Assembly: GCA_963969365.1 (NCBI GenBank) | Contig: OZ017746.1 | Location: forward strand, 1-64,000 | Length of the DNA: 64,000 bases | Origin: Asterochloris sp. CNOR1 | Lineage: Eukaryota; Chlorophyta; Trebouxiophyceae; Trebouxiales; Trebouxiaceae | Direction: 5' to 3' | Shown here: piece by piece, positions 20,795 to 31,173 of the stretch | How the letters are laid out: each line of letters starts with the position of its first letter | Position numbering within the stretch: the first letter of the stretch is position 1 | The notes under the pieces: generated by a model | What the model was told of the DNA's origin: nothing | The model's database searches: none | Seen by the model: the letters and a program-made list of their open reading frames with translations, nothing else | Program-made: the position numbers and the translations under genes

Positions 20795-23700
20795 TTAAGC
20801 AGTCACAGCACTCACTGTTGACAGAAGCTCTGCCAAGCTATCAATGTAAAAGTCTGGCTGGATATTGTTGCTGGGGTCCAACAAGGCCTTCTCTGTTGTT
20901 ACTCCTGCAGCGCGCCGCAGGGATCGTGCACAGACTTGGGAGAGCAGCAACCAAGGCAGCCAGACAGTGACCAGCACCCTACCTGACAGCGTCAGCACTG
21001 TGGCCAGCCCCCCGTCCTGCCCAAACTTGATGTCGGTGTCTAGCCTGTCGCCGACCATGCAGATCTGGTCCCGCCGCAGGCCAAAGGTCTCGGCAATGTT
21101 GGCCAGCATGAACTCAGCAGGCTTGCCCACCACAATAGGCTCCTGCTTGGTGGAGCCTGCATGGATGACACCAGTCTGAGCCGCTCTGCACAAAATGTCT
21201 TTCACAACATTTGCAAAGCTTGTGCGCACGCAGGCATGAAGGGAGGGAACAGGCAGTGCACTCTGCCAAGCATTGCGGCTCCAAGTTGACCCCTGCGGGT
21301 GGCAGCGGCTGTGCCTGGCATGGATCTGGGACAATGCATGGACCCTAGAACAGCAATGCACTGACCTTTGATGGCCCCCACCATGGCACCATTGCCTGCC
21401 CACTCCTGTGCATCCGTGAGGTGAGTCACAGCATCTAGGTTGGTGGCAATGAACTTGCACCCCTCATTCTCCCGTATGCACAGAGTGGCAGTCTGGATCT
21501 TGTGGTAGTTCAGGTGCCTGTCAAAGCCCACCACGACGGCGCCCACCTGTCAGGCACAAGGCGGTGTCAGCATCAGGCTCTCACAGTCTGCAGCCTGCTG
21601 CACAGCGAGGGGCTGGTGGCAGATTGTGCCAGCCCTGAGATCCTGATGTTGAGGTAGGCCGACAGAATGAAAGGCAGGCGCAAAACGTGCAACGAGCTCT
21701 ATTCTGGAGAGCCTAGAGTCTGGAGAAGGCAGGCAGGCCCAACATCTCTGTGCTTGTGCAGCCAGGCAACAGGGCTCAGTGCCCCCTCAGCAATGGACTC
21801 TGGAAAGGCAGGCTGCTTGTAACCCTATCAAGAACCAAAGGCTGCATGCCTGGCATAGTGCGCTGAAGTGGAGACAGGATCACATCTGCCACAGACAGCA
21901 TTCCCATCCACAGGCAGGCTCACATCTTTGTCGTGAGGCATTGCGTAGCCAGCTTTGAGCTCGACGGTCTTGCCAGCATCCTCAGGGCCCCCCAGTGCCT
22001 GAATGCCCTTCAGCTCCAGCTCCTCCATTATGCCTACCTCACCCACCACATACACCTGCAGCAAGGCAGATGCAGAAGTTGGCTGCATGTCCCTCTGCAA
22101 GCAGGGTCATGATGGGCAGTGCTGTTCCCTCTTGGGCCCACCTCTCCACACCTGCAGCACAGCCAGGCACAACAGCTGCCTGTGCATCTAATGCAGCCAG
22201 CTGCGCCCTGCACTGGCCCCTCCACATGTAGCCCACCTGGCCCACCGCATGCACCTGTAGCAGAGCCAGGCACAGGAGTTGCCAGCAAACTAGCAAGATG
22301 GCAGCTGTGCCTGCCTAGACCCTCTGTGATGCCCACTTGGCCACCACATATGCTGCAGCACAGCCAGGCGTAGAGACATGGGACAGCTGGGCAGGCATCT
22401 GAGTGCCCTGGATAATGAGCAGCCCGCCTGTTCTTACACTGCAGCAGGCCAGGGGCACGGGTGTTGGCTGAAATGACATGGACAGCCATGCACTCCAGCC
22501 CAGAAGACTGGCCGAGTGCCTGCAGGGCACTGGTGCCAAGACACCTGCAAGCAAAGAAGTTAGCTGTACGTGACATTGGCACCCTGCCTGGCGCCTCCAT
22601 GAAGCACACTTCACCCACCATACATGCCTGTAGGGCAGGCAGGCAAGAAACTGCAATCTATCGTGCCCTGCCTGACCCCTCCATGAAGCCATTGTCACCC
22701 ACCACATAAACTTGCAGGACAGCCAGGCTCAGTTGCCAGCACAACCCATATCAGGCCTGCTGGTTTGGGATCCAGGTGGGACAGTTTGACAGCAGCACAG
22801 ATGTCCCCTCACTACAGGCACCGGGCAGCACGCCCACATTACTGGACGGCTGTCAGTGATTCTGTGACAGGCAGCAGTGTTTGCCGGATCACTGTATCAA
22901 GCTTGGCAGGTGGTGACCAAGGGCACACTGAGCCAGGTGCAGTAGCAGGTCAGAACAAGCTACCAGCGCATGTGCCTCAGTCTGAGAAGGTAAGCAGTGC
23001 TGCATGGCAGAAGCATTCCCTGCCAGGCCCAGGCCTGAGCTCTACTGAGCTCAGCTGATCAGGACTTCAGCGCGTACCGAGCAGCACACCTGCTAGGGCA
23101 CAGGCAGAACAGTGCAACGAGAGGGATGCTGAGGACATGCAGTCATGCTGTGCCGCTTGCCAGAGGAACAGCGCCTCACCTTTTTGTCCTTAGGGAACTG
23201 CTCTGCTTCCAGGAAGGCAGCTGCAGCATATGAGGATGAGTAGATCTCCTCCTGCAGCAGGAAGGCAGCAACTTGTCAGCTCCATGCCGCTGCCCAGGTG
23301 CTCCAGCCAGTGCTGCCAGTCAGCGAAGTTGGCCCTACTCTTACGTTGGGTTCATCATTAATGGTCATTTCCTGCAGCATGCAGCCCACTCACCGCTGAA
23401 ACTTTCAGGCCCAAGATCTGGAACTTCTTGAGGTACCCCTTGCGGGACTTGGTGGAGTTGTTGGTCACAAAAATGAGTTTCTTGCCCTGCAGAGCACACA
23501 GGCTGTCAGATGCATGCAGACAGAGGCTGTCTGTGCTACCAGCCGCTGCAAAGTCAGCTTGCCTGTGACCTCAGGAAGTCCAGTGTGTCGGGCACGCCAT
23601 CAATGACGGAGTCGCCCCTCCAGATCACGCCTGCAGTCCAGCAGCAAGGGTTGTCTTGGAACCTGTGCCGCCGGTCCGAGAACTGTCAGTGCAGCCTGAG

Positions 23701-24062
23701 GGTTCACCGTCGCAGTCAAAGATGAAGGCGTCCACCCTCTTGACCAGAGCTTCCTTGTCCTCCTGGGTGGCTTTGTGAGCTGCAGGCAAATGTTGGCACA
23801 CATCATGATGCAGAGCAGAATGCAACATGCTCTAAAGCTTCACACAGCAGGGGGTACAGTGGATGGCCCTACCCCGCGCAGCAGCCCCATTGCCTGCTTT
23901 GGCAGCCATCCTGTCCAGACTGAGCCTTCTAGAGTGCTGGCAGGTGTGAGTGGCTGGTGTTGTTGTCACAGGAGAAGGCAACAATTGATGCCGAGAGGAC
24001 CTCACGAAGCACTGCCTGCCCGGGCTCTTCCCAAGTGATGAGGCAGGCAAGCGAAGGTTCAT
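20795..24062 (-). CDS. PGP: Phosphoglycolate phosphatase (HAD superfamily), chloroplast, 9 exons, 363 aa
   Basis: Removes phosphate from 2-phosphoglycolate, the first step of photorespiration, in the chloroplast. Exons on the minus strand, in order: 24062-23873, 23779-23708, 23630-23563, 23486-23394, 23251-23180, 22055-21924, 21546-21366, 21156-20983, 20904-20795; they total exactly 364 codons with the stop. Residues 1 to about 63 are Arg/Ser-rich and acid-poor, as in a transit peptide. All HAD motifs are present: nucleophile loop DCDGVIW near 84-90, TNNSTKSRKGY near 116-126, the Lys in VVGKP near 280, and GDRLDTDIKFGQDGG near 305. Intron 3 appears to use a GC donor (after DFLRSQ), because the nearby GT would break the frame. 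Length fits plant PGP. The upstream region is only about 100 bp before a large palindrome begins. p-Nitrophenylphosphatase paralogues are the alternative. Confidence 0.93.
22100..22740 (-). repeat. Five decayed copies of the exon 6 acceptor region in the PGP gene
   Basis: The start of exon 6 with its acceptor, read on plus as ACCCACCACATACACCTGCA followed by GCAAGGC, recurs in altered form near 22140, 22235, 22345, 22610 and 22697. Each copy has a CCCAC/CACC core, a CTGCAG- or CTGTAG-like acceptor and a following GCCAGGCAC-type stretch. The array is most of the 1.1-kb intron. Confidence 0.7.
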
Positions 24063-24160
24063 GTTCAGAACTTTCAGTCAGAATCGCAATGCAAAACCAG
24101 AGATCGGGCCGTCAGACAGGGTCTTAGGTTGCTCAGCCTCGACGCTGAAAGCAATATTGT
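24063..24160. promoter_or_regulatory. Short PGP upstream region next to the palindrome
   Basis: Only about 98 bp separate the PGP start codon from the first base of the 24161-30206 inverted repeat. If the palindrome was inserted, it landed in or beside the PGP promoter. No individual promoter element can be supported. Confidence 0.35.
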
Positions 24161-25870
24161 AGAATTGTGACAGTATGATGACATTGTCAGATTGGGTGTG
24201 CAAGCGGGGCACTTTGGAGGGCCTGCCTGTCAGGTTTTTCTGAGCTGACAGGGCCCACCAGGGTGTGTAAGCATGCCACTTCTGGCGGGGCAGGGAACTG
24301 GTGCTGCAGGGTATGTAGGCAGGCAGCTTCTGGCCACTTCTGGTGGTTTTCAAAAGGTTTCAGGCAGGTGTGTCAGCAGGGCACTTTGGACCGGCTTCCA
24401 CCAGCTCCCAGTGTGGGCTGCAGCTGTCACTAGGGGTGGGTTGTCATCAGGGGCGACGTGTCATTAGGGGCTGCTTCCCTTCTTGGTGCATGTATGTAGG
24501 TTGGCCTGGCAGCCGGGGCTTGAAGGAAGATGTGCATGTATGTAGTCCTTGGGCGCACACTTGTGATGTGTAGGTGCAGGTGGTGGGCTGTCATTAGCTG
24601 GCTGCTGGCGGTGCATGTATGCAGGTGCAGGTCTTACAGAGGACTGGGCAGCGGCTAAAGTGTGTGTTTGTGTGTACGCCTGTGGATTCATTCAGTCCTC
24701 CTCTTGGGACTGCGAGGCCTGCCCGCCTGCCATCCACATGGACATGTGCTTGTTGAGGCGTAGCTGGCGGGCATGATACTTGGCAGTGAGATCGAAGTAG
24801 CGTGCTATGCCACTGTCAAAGCTGTTGCGAGGTGTTGGGAAAGCCAGGTCTGTCTCATCAGTTGCGGCATGTCATCCTCAAGCACCATTTTGCGCTTCTT
24901 GCTGCTCTGGGACACCCCCTTAGCCTTCATAGCCCTGGTTTTCAGCAAACATGGTCATAAGGTAGACATTTGCAAAAACTGTGGCTACCACACAGTGGCT
25001 GGGAGGCCAGAGAAGCATGTATGTACGTAGACATTGAGGGCCCTCTCGGGATGCTACCCAACAAGAAACACAAGGAGCTACGCTCTGGCAAGGACTGCAA
25101 CAAGTGGCGCAAGGGCTACGTGATGTATGCAGACTTCGAGTCCACCCTGGAGCCTGAAGGGTGCCCAGTAACATTGCACTTGGGCAGCATGGTGGCTTTC
25201 AAGCCTGCTGTGGCAGTTACATACAAGACTGCAGGGGTCATGCGGCATCTGACCTGCATGACTGTGTCAGCGCTGTTTCAAGCATTGCGTCTGCGCCTCC
25301 TCCCCAATGTCTGCCATCGACAAGGCGCCTGCACACTGCTCATGTAGAATACCTGCAGGAACACCTGCAAGTGACCAGCAGTGTGCGCCCAGCGCTTGAG
25401 GTGCAGCAAATCTCGTCATCATGTCAGGGCTGCTGTTCCTCTGTCTCCTGAAGGGTGGGCTTGGCTGTCCCTGAGCAAGGCAAACCATGTGCATGCCAGT
25501 GCCACCGGCACGGTGCAGATGAGAGATACAGGACAACAGCGCCGGGCGCCAAGACACAGGCCTTCAACTTTGTCCCCTTTCGTATGGCAGTATCTGCTGC
25601 CATATGCATGAAAGAGGATCCAGTGCTGCGCATGATGAAGACCACTCCATCCAGGGTGGCTTTTGTGGAGCAGCTGGTGAGCACTCCTTCCTTTGGATCC
25701 CCTGCCATTGCTGCCATGATGGCGTGGCTCTGCAGCACAGTCTGCACCCTGATCTTGCTCACCAGCAGCGCCTTCTGCCTGCACCCTACCAGACGTGTCT
25801 CACAGAATGCAGTCAGGTGCTGTGCTGCAACTTTGACGTCTCCTGTTGTATGCTGCAGCCTACCCCTTGT
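24161..25870 (+). mobile_element. Left arm of a large inverted repeat; fossil Polinton-type fragment
   Basis: This 1.7-kb arm is repeated in inverse orientation at 28461-30206, with most positions identical. It encodes a piece of protein-primed family B DNA polymerase: a Cys/His pair region (CKNCGYHTVAGRPEKH) followed by YADFESTLEP, which matches the Exo I region of polymerases from Polintons, Polinton-like viruses and linear plasmids. Other known parts of such elements (integrase, capsid, packaging ATPase) were not recognised, so it is a fragment and looks broken, with several breaks. The high similarity of the arms implies a young duplication of an older piece. Confidence 0.7.
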
Positions 25871-26879
25871 GCATGGTCCCACACTTCACCGAATCACCTG
25901 CATGCCTTCTGGTTGCAGGTGCGGAGGTACCTCAGGGTCAGTGCGACACATATCGCACCAGTCTGATCAGCTGCAGGTCTGGAAGCAAGAGTACGAAGTC
26001 CTGCTTTGCAAGACAGAGCAGCAGAGCTGACATACTCACATCACAGACTCTGTCTTGAGCCGAAGGTGCGGCAGGCACTCCCACCACGTCACAATCAATT
26101 GCTTGTGCCTGCAGCAGCTCAGCTTTGCTGTTAGTATCAGGGTTTGCAGCAGGTGGCTGAGGCGTGTTGACTGCTTACTGCATCTCTTGTGACAGCCCTA
26201 TTGAGCTTGTGAATGTGCGCACCTTGCTATGGCAGCATGTACCCTCTGGGCGAAACACAAATTGTTGGCTCCAGGCCTTGCTGGCAGTGCCCTGACTTGT
26301 CTGTGGCCTGCTGCAGGCTTTTGGATTTGCATCAGTGCAGTGAGAGCCTGGCCACTGCTTAGCCAGCTCACAGTAGAAGCCACCCCACTCATGTCACGGC
26401 ATTCAGCAGTGGTCTTGCCAACAGCAGGCCCAGTGGTGGAGAGCCCAAGGAGTGTCTGGGGAACAGCAGCTACAATCAATTTAGCTTTTGAGTGCAGCAG
26501 CTTCAGCTGTGCGAGTTAGATTGCATCTGCAGCCTGTGATACCTTCTTCAACTGGTTACATGATCTACATTTAGCAGCAACTGTGTGAAAGTTCCTGCTT
26601 TTGACCAATCATGCTGGAATGCACAAAACTGAGACTTTGGGGTATCTGCACAGTTCTGGGCAACCTCTGGGGCTCCACAGATTTGTATCATGCTGTGCCA
26701 GAGGCCACTAACTGCACCAGCACAGATCTAGGCTCTTGCAGGCTTTGGACAAAACTGGACAGGCACATGAATGTGCAGGTCTGCGCCTTTGCAGGGCTGT
26801 GCATCCGCCCAGTCTGGGCCAGACCTGTATGAGTGCACAACAGGCCAACAACATGCATGTGCAGGCTTTGAGCCAGGTC
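25871..26879. other. Palindrome loop, left part: no gene recognised
   Basis: About 1 kb between the left arm and the kinase remnant. Several open frames occur but none resembles a known domain and no splice-consistent model was found. Confidence 0.4.
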
Positions 26880-28010
26880 TGCAAGGGTGGCATCAGGGTA
26901 CTTCCGCATCAAAATGTCTCAGACCTGTACCCCCACTAAAAGTGCCCAGCTTTGCACAGGCCACACTTTAGAGATCGTATCCACCGTGCGCGAGATGCCC
27001 AAATCAGCCAGCACCACATTCCCCAGCTCGTCGAGCAGCAGATTGGCAGGACTGCAGGGCAGACAATGGCCTGGAGTCCACCAGAGATGGTGGGGCCTAT
27101 ATGCTGTTGCATGCATCGCTGGGGCAGGTGACAGCATATATCTGCATCCCACAGAGCAGGCCAGGTTGTCAGAACCTTAAAAGAGCAGCCTACTTGACGT
27201 CCAGCACGAGGACGCCCTCCCGGTGTTATTCTGCCAGAGCGGTGGCCGCGTCTATGCCCCACCGCAGCGCCACCTCCAGCGGCAGAGGGACTCCTGCACG
27301 TGTGCCACAGTCAACAGGTCAAGACGTACTGAGGCTGAGAAGGCACCTGCCTGCAAGGAGCGAGCACAGCTCACCCTGCTGCTGGGCCACTCGCTGTGCA
27401 GCGGAGCCCTTGTAGAGCTGCATGACGATGCAGATGCGCTTCTCCTTGATGCAGGTCCCATGCACCTTGCACACCCGCTGGCATCGCAGCGTGGCATGGC
27501 ACAACAGGTTGATCTCTTGCAGGACGCGCTGCATGACATCTGGGCCACTGCCAATATCTGGCAACCACTTGACTGCCACCTGCAGGCAGAGGGATGCAGT
27601 CAGGTCGGCGGGCAAGTGGGCCTGACATCAACTCCTTGGGCCGGACCTGATAGACCTTGCCACCCTCCTGCAGCCTGCCGGACCAGAGCTCCGCCTTGCA
27701 GTGGTCCACATGCATGCGGCTCAGCAACTGCAGCCTGGCTTGCTCGATGTCCCAGCGCATGCTATAGCACCTGAGGAGCTCAAAAACCTCAAGACAAAAG
27801 CCGCTCAGCAGCCCATTGACCTGCAGTATAAGGTCGCTGGTGACTTTAGGTCTCCAGCTGCTCAATGTTTTTTCTCCGAGAAGAGATCTGTCAAGCAGCC
27901 TGTTGGCTTGGTGGGACCCGTCAGGTTCGGCAGCAGGGGTCAGATCACGGGCTCTGAGATTCTGGCTTTTCTGTGCTGGACTAGCATGACGAAGCTGCAT
28001 TATTAAGCCA
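26880..28010 (-). pseudogene. Protein kinase remnant in the loop of the palindrome
   Basis: Minus-strand segments carry protein-kinase signatures in the right order: an ATP-anchoring lysine region (VAVKWLPDIGSG) at about 27575, an alphaC-like stretch (VLQEINLL), and downstream, at about 27010-27050, NLLLDELGNVVLADLGISR, which is the catalytic-loop/DFG region with DLG in place of DFG. A short C-lobe-like stretch (RKYPDATLADLA) lies near 26890. Substrate-recognition parts of the C-lobe are mostly missing and the gene looks broken, so it is called a remnant. It is the only recognisable cargo between the two arms and could be a host gene trapped when the palindrome formed. Confidence 0.6.
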
Positions 28011-28252
28011 CAGCTCGCACCACACTGCTGCAACATGCCTTAAGCAGGTTGTCATTGCCTGCAGGTCGCACAGCTGCAGCTGCAGCTGCAGCACGGCAGG
28101 ACAGATGTTGTCAATGGTGTGTGCTGTGCATTGCCTGAGCGCACAGAGGTGGGCACAACTCTGGATGCAGAAGACGGCCAAGGAGCAGGTCTCGGACACT
28201 GTCATGCACCAGCACCCAGTCAGGACAGTCAGGTGAATAGCTGGCCGGTTGC

Positions 28253-28290
28253 GCGGGGGGGGGCGGGGGGGGGGGGGGGAGGGGGGGGGG
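28253..28290. repeat. Long G run
   Basis: A 38-base stretch is almost pure G with single C and A interruptions. It could fold as a G-quadruplex and is a likely site of polymerase slippage or assembly error, close to the right arm of the palindrome. Confidence 0.9.
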
Positions 28291-28460
28291 AAGCCGGGCT
28301 TGTTTTGGCCGCGCAGCATCTCTGCTGCTACAGCAGACCCCTGGGCAAGGCAGCAATGTGTGCTGCTCAGCAGCTTTTCCCTCAGCAACCTTGGCTTACT
28401 ACGCAGCACATCAGCTGTGGCTATAACTGCCAGGTTGGCGTCACAAGTCACAGGCGTCAT

Positions 28461-30206
28461 AAGGGGTAGGATGCAGCATGCAACAGGAGACGTCAAAGTT
28501 GCAGCACAGCACCTGACTGCATTCTGTGAGACATGTCTGGTGGGTGCAGGCAGAAGGCGCTGCTGGTGAGCAAGATCAGGGTGCAGACTGTGCTGCAGAG
28601 CCACGCCATCATGGCAGCAATGGCAGGGGATCCAAAGGAAGGAGTGCTCACCAGCTGCTCCACAAAAGCCACCCTGGATGGAGTGGTCTTCATCATGCGC
28701 AGCACTGGATCCTCTTTCATGCATATGGCAGCAGATACTGCCATACGAAAGGGGACAAAGTTGAAGGCCTGTGTCTTGGCGCCCGGCGCTGTTGTCCTGT
28801 ATCTCTCATCTGCACCGTGCCGGTGGCACTGGCATGCACATGGTTTGCCTTGCTCAGGGACAGCCAAGCCCACCCTTCAGGAGACAGAGGAACAGCAGCC
28901 CTGACATGATGACGAGATTTGCTGCACCTCAAGCGCTGGGCGCACACTGCTGGTCACTTGCAGGTGTTCCTGCAGGTATTCTACATGAGCAGTGTGCAGG
29001 CGCCTTGTCGATGGCAGACATTGGGGAGGAGGCGCAGACGCAATGCTTGAAACAGCGCTGACACAGTCATGCAGGTCAGATGCCGCATGACCCCTGCAGT
29101 CTTGTATGTAACTGCCACAGCAGGCTTGAAAGCCACCATGCTGCCCAAGTGCAATGTTACTGGGCACCCTTCAGGCTCCAGGGTGGACTCGAAGTCTGCA
29201 TACATCACGTAGCCCTTGCGCCACTTGTTGCAGTCCTTGCCAGAGCGTAGCTCCTTGTGTTTCTTGTTGGGTAGCATCCCGAGAGGGCCCTCAATGTCTA
29301 CGTACATACATGCTTCTCTGGCCTCCCAGCCACTGTGTGGTAGCCACAGTTTTTGCAAATGTCTACCTTATGACCATGTTTGCTGAAAACCAGGGCTATG
29401 AAGGCTAAGGGGGTGTCCCAGAGCAGCAAGAAGCGCAAAATGGTGCTTGAGGATGACATGCCGCAACTGATGAGACAGACCTGGCTTTCCCAACACCTCG
29501 CAACAGCTTTGACAGTGGCATAGCACGCTACTTCGATCTCACTGCCAAGTATCATGCCCGCCAGCTACGCCTCAACAAGCACATGTCCATGTGGATGGCA
29601 GGCGGGCAGGCCTCGCAGTCCCAAGAGGAGGACTGAATGAATCCACAGGCGTACACACAAACACACACTTTAGCCGCTGCCCAGTCCTCTGTAAGACCTG
29701 CACCTGCACACATGCACCGCCAGCAGCCAGCTAATGACAGCCCACCACCTGCACCTACACATCACAAGTGTGCGCGCCCAAAGAGTACATACATGCACAT
29801 CTTCGAGCCTGGGCTGCACCTACATACATATACATGAACTCCTTCAAGCCCCGGCTGCCAGGCCAACCTACATACATGCACCAAGAAGGGAAGCAGCCCT
29901 AATGACACGTTGCCCCTGATGACAACCCACCCCTAGTGACAGCTGCAGCCCATACTGGGAGCTGGTGGAAGCCGGTCCAAAGTGCCCTGCTGACACACCT
30001 GCCTGAAACCTTTTTGAAAACCACCAGAAGTGGCCAGAAGCTGCCTGCCTACACACCCTGCAGCACCGGTTCCCAGCCCCGCCAGAAGTCGCATGCTTAC
30101 ACACCCTGGTGGGCCCTGTCAGCTCAGACAAACCTGACAGGCAGGCCCTCCAAAGTGCCCCGCGTACACATCCAATCTGACAGTGTCATCATACTGTCAC
30201 AATTCT
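28461..30206 (-). mobile_element. Right arm of the inverted repeat; fossil Polinton-type fragment
   Basis: Inverted copy of 24161-25870 carrying the same family B DNA polymerase fragment on the minus strand. On the other strand of both arms lies a second open stretch with a C-terminal-like segment (SFDSGIARYFDLTAKYHARQ), which ends near 29637 in this arm; its family is unknown. Outer ends share AGAATTGTGACAGTATGATG. Arm similarity suggests recent origin of the palindrome. The element looks incomplete and broken. Confidence 0.7.
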
Positions 30207-31173
30207 AATATATAAAAGCACCAATCAGGCATTTGGTATCTTGGCGTCCGATGACAGGAGGCGGGTGCTGGAGTTGCAGCATCTGGCTGTGTGCCAGCTC
30301 TGCCAGGAGGATGCAGCACCATCTCTCAGGAGCAGCAAGAATGCATATGACCGTCCTGAGCCAGGATTGTGAAGCAAACCAACAGTCTGTGCAGCCCTTG
30401 TGCACAGTAGAGCCAGCACGCACACAGCAGGTAGCCACCAACTGCTGCCCATCTGCTGCAGGCAGATCAGCCTCTTGCGCATCACCTTGCCTTGTATGGG
30501 CTCCTGACAGCAGGCAGACATAGCCAAGAGGTGACTCCCCAGCGACCACAAGACCAGCACGCTGTGAAGATGCGGCCGCAATGACAAGCTGCAGAGGCCG
30601 AAGGTGGCTGCCTGTGAACCAGCAAGTTGGCATGCATTTGTTTCAGCCCTGCAGGCTACCCAGTGCATGGCATCCCACAGCAGCAGCTAGCTCCCTGGCA
30701 GCTTCATGGCCAGAAAAAGCAGCTTGCAGGAGAAAGCAGCTCTGCAAAAGAGTAGCTGCTGCTACTCTGGCAAGCTGAGCAGTTCCACAACTGTCATAAA
30801 GGTGCAAGAGCTCTGAGTCCGTCTGACACGTCAATATGGGGCAGTCATGCAGCTGCAGGCCCGGCAGTTAGTGCCACCTGGCTAGTACAATTATGTTGCC
30901 TAAGCATAGCCCTGATCCTTAATGCCCTCTGCAAGGCTTGAGCGTCTGTCCGTTCAAGTTGCAGCTGAGGCCCAATAGGAGTACTGGGGCTGTTTTTTGG
31001 CAGTGCTACTGCCCCCATCAGGCAGCTGGAGAGAGCCCAGACACCCAGATCAGCACTTGGTTTTGGAACGACATGTGATAGTTTGACCAGGGCTATCCGG
31101 CACATTGATTGCTCGGCAGCCCCGCCGTGGGCCAGATTCACACTGAGAGACCTGGAGGGCGCCTCTTGAGGAT
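30207..31173. other. Intergenic stretch without a supported gene
   Basis: About 1 kb between the palindrome and the start of the coiled-coil gene. Open frames occur on both strands (30225-30668 minus, 30845-31213 minus) but show no domain and no splice-consistent continuation. It should contain the promoter of the gene at 31174. Confidence 0.4.

Noticed and set aside
30225-30668. 147-codon minus-strand frame upstream of the coiled-coil gene
   Set aside because: No domain, no matching splice signals; probably chance in GC-rich DNA.
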